From Spirosoma taeanense (lineage in GTDB: Bacteria > Bacteroidota > Bacteroidia > Cytophagales > Spirosomataceae), in the NCBI RefSeq assembly GCF_013127955.1, contig NZ_CP053435.1, forward strand, positions 2,976,001 to 3,040,000: a stretch of DNA of 64,000 nucleotides, given 5' to 3'. The notes under the pieces were generated by a model. That model was not told the origin of the DNA, ran no database searches, and saw only the letters and a list, made by a program, of their open reading frames with translations. Below, one piece after another: positions 62,493 to 64,000 of this stretch (positions are counted from its first letter, which is position 1; each line of letters starts with the position of its first letter). The position numbers and the translations under genes are program-made.

Positions 62493-63509
62493 TTAGAGTA
62501 GCGGCACGCGCACCCGGAAGCGGTCGCCGTCGTCCAGCACCTCAACGGGCTGCTGGCTCAGGTAGCTATACAGCAGCCGAAGATTGGTCAATCCCTGCTG
62601 GTTCGACGTTTCGACCTGTCGTTTGCGTTGAACCCGATTCTCTACGTTCAGATAGGCATCGTCGGTAGCCGCGCAGATCTCCAGCGGATGCGCTTCGTTG
62701 ATCACGTTGTGCTTGATGGCATTTTCGATTAGCACCTGGAGCGTAACCGGCACAATCGATTTGTCCAGGGCGTCCTCGGCGATCTGAAACGATACGTTCA
62801 GCGTGCCGTCGAAGCGCGTTTTCAGGAGCGACACGTAATTATCAACGAACGCCAGCTCCGTTTCGAGAGATACCAGCTCCTTGTCCTTATTCTGTAATAC
62901 GTACCGGAATACCTTCGACAATTGGCGCAGAAACTGCCGGGCCAGCACCGGATTTTCGTCGATCAGGCTATCGAGCGACGACAGGCTGTTGAACAGAAAA
63001 TGCGGATTTAACTGATTCTTCAGGTTGTCGTACTGCACCTGCGATTTTTCCTTTTCCAGCCGGGCCGCCCGCAGCACATTCTCCTGCCAGCGCTTGAATA
63101 GATAGTGAGCAATGAACCCCAGGCTGATGACCACATTGGCCAGAAAGATACCCGTGCTCAGCGCAATGAGTGTCAGGCGGTTTATGGACAGCGCCAGAGC
63201 GGGCAGAATCTGATCGACAATCAGCAGACCGCTCAAAATCATCAGCGTTTTCACCACACCCCAGCCACCGAGCAACTGAATCAGGATGCGTCGGCGGGCG
63301 CTTCGCTCGAACGGCACGTGCCGGTTCAGCCAGTCGTTGAACGCGTAGTGAAAGGCCCACACCACGTTCATCAGAATCAGCGTCAGCACAAACAGCAGCA
63401 GTTGCTGCCTCCAGTTGATGGTCGGCAGAACCCAGGCCCGGCCAGCGATACCCGCCAGAGCGACGTAAACGAAGGCCAGTTCGACGTATTTATTGAATTT
63501 TATTTTCAT
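62493..63509 (-). CDS. LytS-type sensor histidine kinase
   Basis: 338 residues. Four N-terminal membrane helices are followed by a coiled coil (AARLEKEKSQVQYDNLKNQ), the His_kinase motif NQLNPHFLFNSLSS with the phospho-His, the N-box QVLIENAIKHN and a short C-terminal ATPase end. It belongs to the same kinase family as the tandem pair at 17466-19544 but is not a close copy. ATG 63509 overlaps the ABC ATPase end by 20 bp, so it is translated together with it. Upstream frame codons overlap the ATPase and were left out. Confidence 0.92.
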   Translation of the reverse strand: MKIKFNKYVELAFVYVALAGIAGRAWVLPTINWRQQLLLFVLTLILMNVVWAFHYAFNDWLNRHVPFERSARRRILIQLLGGWGVVKTLMILSGLLIVDQILPALALSINRLTLIALSTGIFLANVVISLGFIAHYLFKRWQENVLRAARLEKEKSQVQYDNLKNQLNPHFLFNSLSSLDSLIDENPVLARQFLRQLSKVFRYVLQNKDKELVSLETELAFVDNYVSLLKTRFDGTLNVSFQIAEDALDKSIVPVTLQVLIENAIKHNVINEAHPLEICAATDDAYLNVENRVQRKRQVETSNQQGLTNLRLLYSYLSQQPVEVLDDGDRFRVRVPLL

Positions 63510-64000
63510 GGCTGGCAATGATCTTACCGTCCGACATTTCAATGATCCGGTCGCAGCCCTCGGCAAAATCGGGGTCGTGCGTAACAGCAATGATGGTCTG
63601 GCCCTTACCGGCCAGCTCCCGGAAAATACTGAACACGTTCTCGGTATTGGCTTTGTCCAGATTACCGGTCGGCTCATCGCCCATAATGATCGTCGGGTCG
63701 TTGATCAGCGCCCGGGCAATGGCTACCCGTTGCTGCTGCCCACCCGACAGTTTGCTGGCCGGTTTGCGGGCGTGCTCGGCCATGCCAATCAGCCTGAGTT
63801 TTTCCATGGCCCGTTCTTCTACCTCTTTTTCCGGATACCGCCCCAGCTTTAGCCCCGGCAGCATGACGTTCTGCAGGGTCGTAAACTCGGGCAGTAAGAA
63901 GTGAAACTGAAACACAAACCCCAGGTGTTCGTTCCGGAAGTGTGACAGGAAATCCTGACTGCGTCCGACCAGCTTCGTACCGGCCAGTTCAATACTGCCT
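63490..64000 (-). CDS. ABC transporter ATP-binding protein (LolD/MacB type), C-terminal part, cut by window edge
   Basis: About 170 residues are visible; the Walker A end lies beyond the window. Seen are the Q-loop region GFVFQFHFLLPEFTTLQNVM, the signature KLSGGQQQRVAIARAL, Walker B IIMGDEPTGNLDKA and the H-loop AVTHDPDFA. It belongs to the family that powers FtsX/MacB-type permeases in lipoprotein release, export of peptides or drugs. The permease gene is not in view. An FtsX-type permease relic lies at 35586, but nothing links the two. It is the first visible gene of an ABC-kinase-regulator operon. Confidence 0.9.
   Translation of the reverse strand, partial: GSIELAGTKLVGRSQDFLSHFRNEHLGFVFQFHFLLPEFTTLQNVMLPGLKLGRYPEKEVEERAMEKLRLIGMAEHARKPASKLSGGQQQRVAIARALINDPTIIMGDEPTGNLDKANTENVFSIFRELAGKGQTIIAVTHDPDFAEGCDRIIEMSDGKIIASHENKIQ

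Noticed and set aside
1..64000. CRISPR arrays, insertion sequences, phage or plasmid functions, rRNA
   Set aside because: No regular spaced repeats, transposase, integrase, replication or rRNA sequence was found on reading both strands.

Overview
The window reads as chromosomal DNA of a Bacteroidota bacterium of the order Cytophagales, most like Spirosoma and its relatives. This is an inference from gene content: a type IX secretion sorting domain, DUF4249 and DUF4382 lipoproteins, GH97 and GH28 glycosidases, LytS/LytTR regulatory pairs and a propeller sensor kinase. Several genes are preceded by TAnnTTTG, the -7 element of Bacteroidota promoters. No ribosomal RNA, phage, transposase or CRISPR array was seen. 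There is one tRNA, tRNA-Val(GAC).

Layout. 1-5400 (minus strand): a flippase-like membrane protein, two family 2 glycosyltransferases and a NodB-type deacetylase, followed by tatD and a cut-off type I asparaginase. 5400-14300: housekeeping and single genes (ruvC, a YD-repeat lipoprotein, YjbQ, a YyaL-type thioredoxin protein, a T9SS-sorted protein, a small lipoprotein, an alpha/beta hydrolase, a UMF1-type MFS carrier). 14300-19600: tRNA-Val, a RhaT-like carrier, a lone LytTR protein, a stress protein and two tandem LytS-type kinases. 19600-22060: a secreted esterase-like hydrolase and an overlapping HipA-like kinase/DUF3037 pair. 22330-29000: a heme-containing PVC-type protein, a Tat-exported sugar isomerase-like protein, an SDR, an ACS-type MFS carrier and a convergent SDR, probably a sugar-acid uptake and oxidation locus.

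29000-47600 is an accessory region, by eye richer in A+T from about 35.8 kb. It carries a SET-domain protein, a ThDP enzyme, an HD hydrolase, a PAS kinase, GH97, a frameshifted dioxygenase, a cupin, a propeller kinase with a separated NarL-type regulator, and a di-heme peroxidase. It also holds many scars, mostly 3' ends of genes that keep their stop codons: DinB, a cyclic-nucleotide-binding protein, an FtsX-type permease, an outer-membrane beta-barrel and a kinase. One scar is a 121-bp copy, about 97 % identical, of the 3' end of the intact gene at 51804-55067.

47600-51600: GH28 and a kelch/DUF4249 pair. 51800-58850: the most interesting unit, a four-gene minus-strand locus of TPR sensor kinase, response regulator, receiver-adenylate cyclase, and an ATP/ADP-translocase-like membrane protein fused to HEAT repeats and a C-terminal cyclic-nucleotide-binding domain. 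It looks like a complete route from phosphotransfer to cAMP to a membrane effector. 59000-64000: a DUF4382 lipoprotein, a secreted phosphodiesterase-family enzyme, and an ABC ATPase-LytS-LytTR operon that runs off the window.
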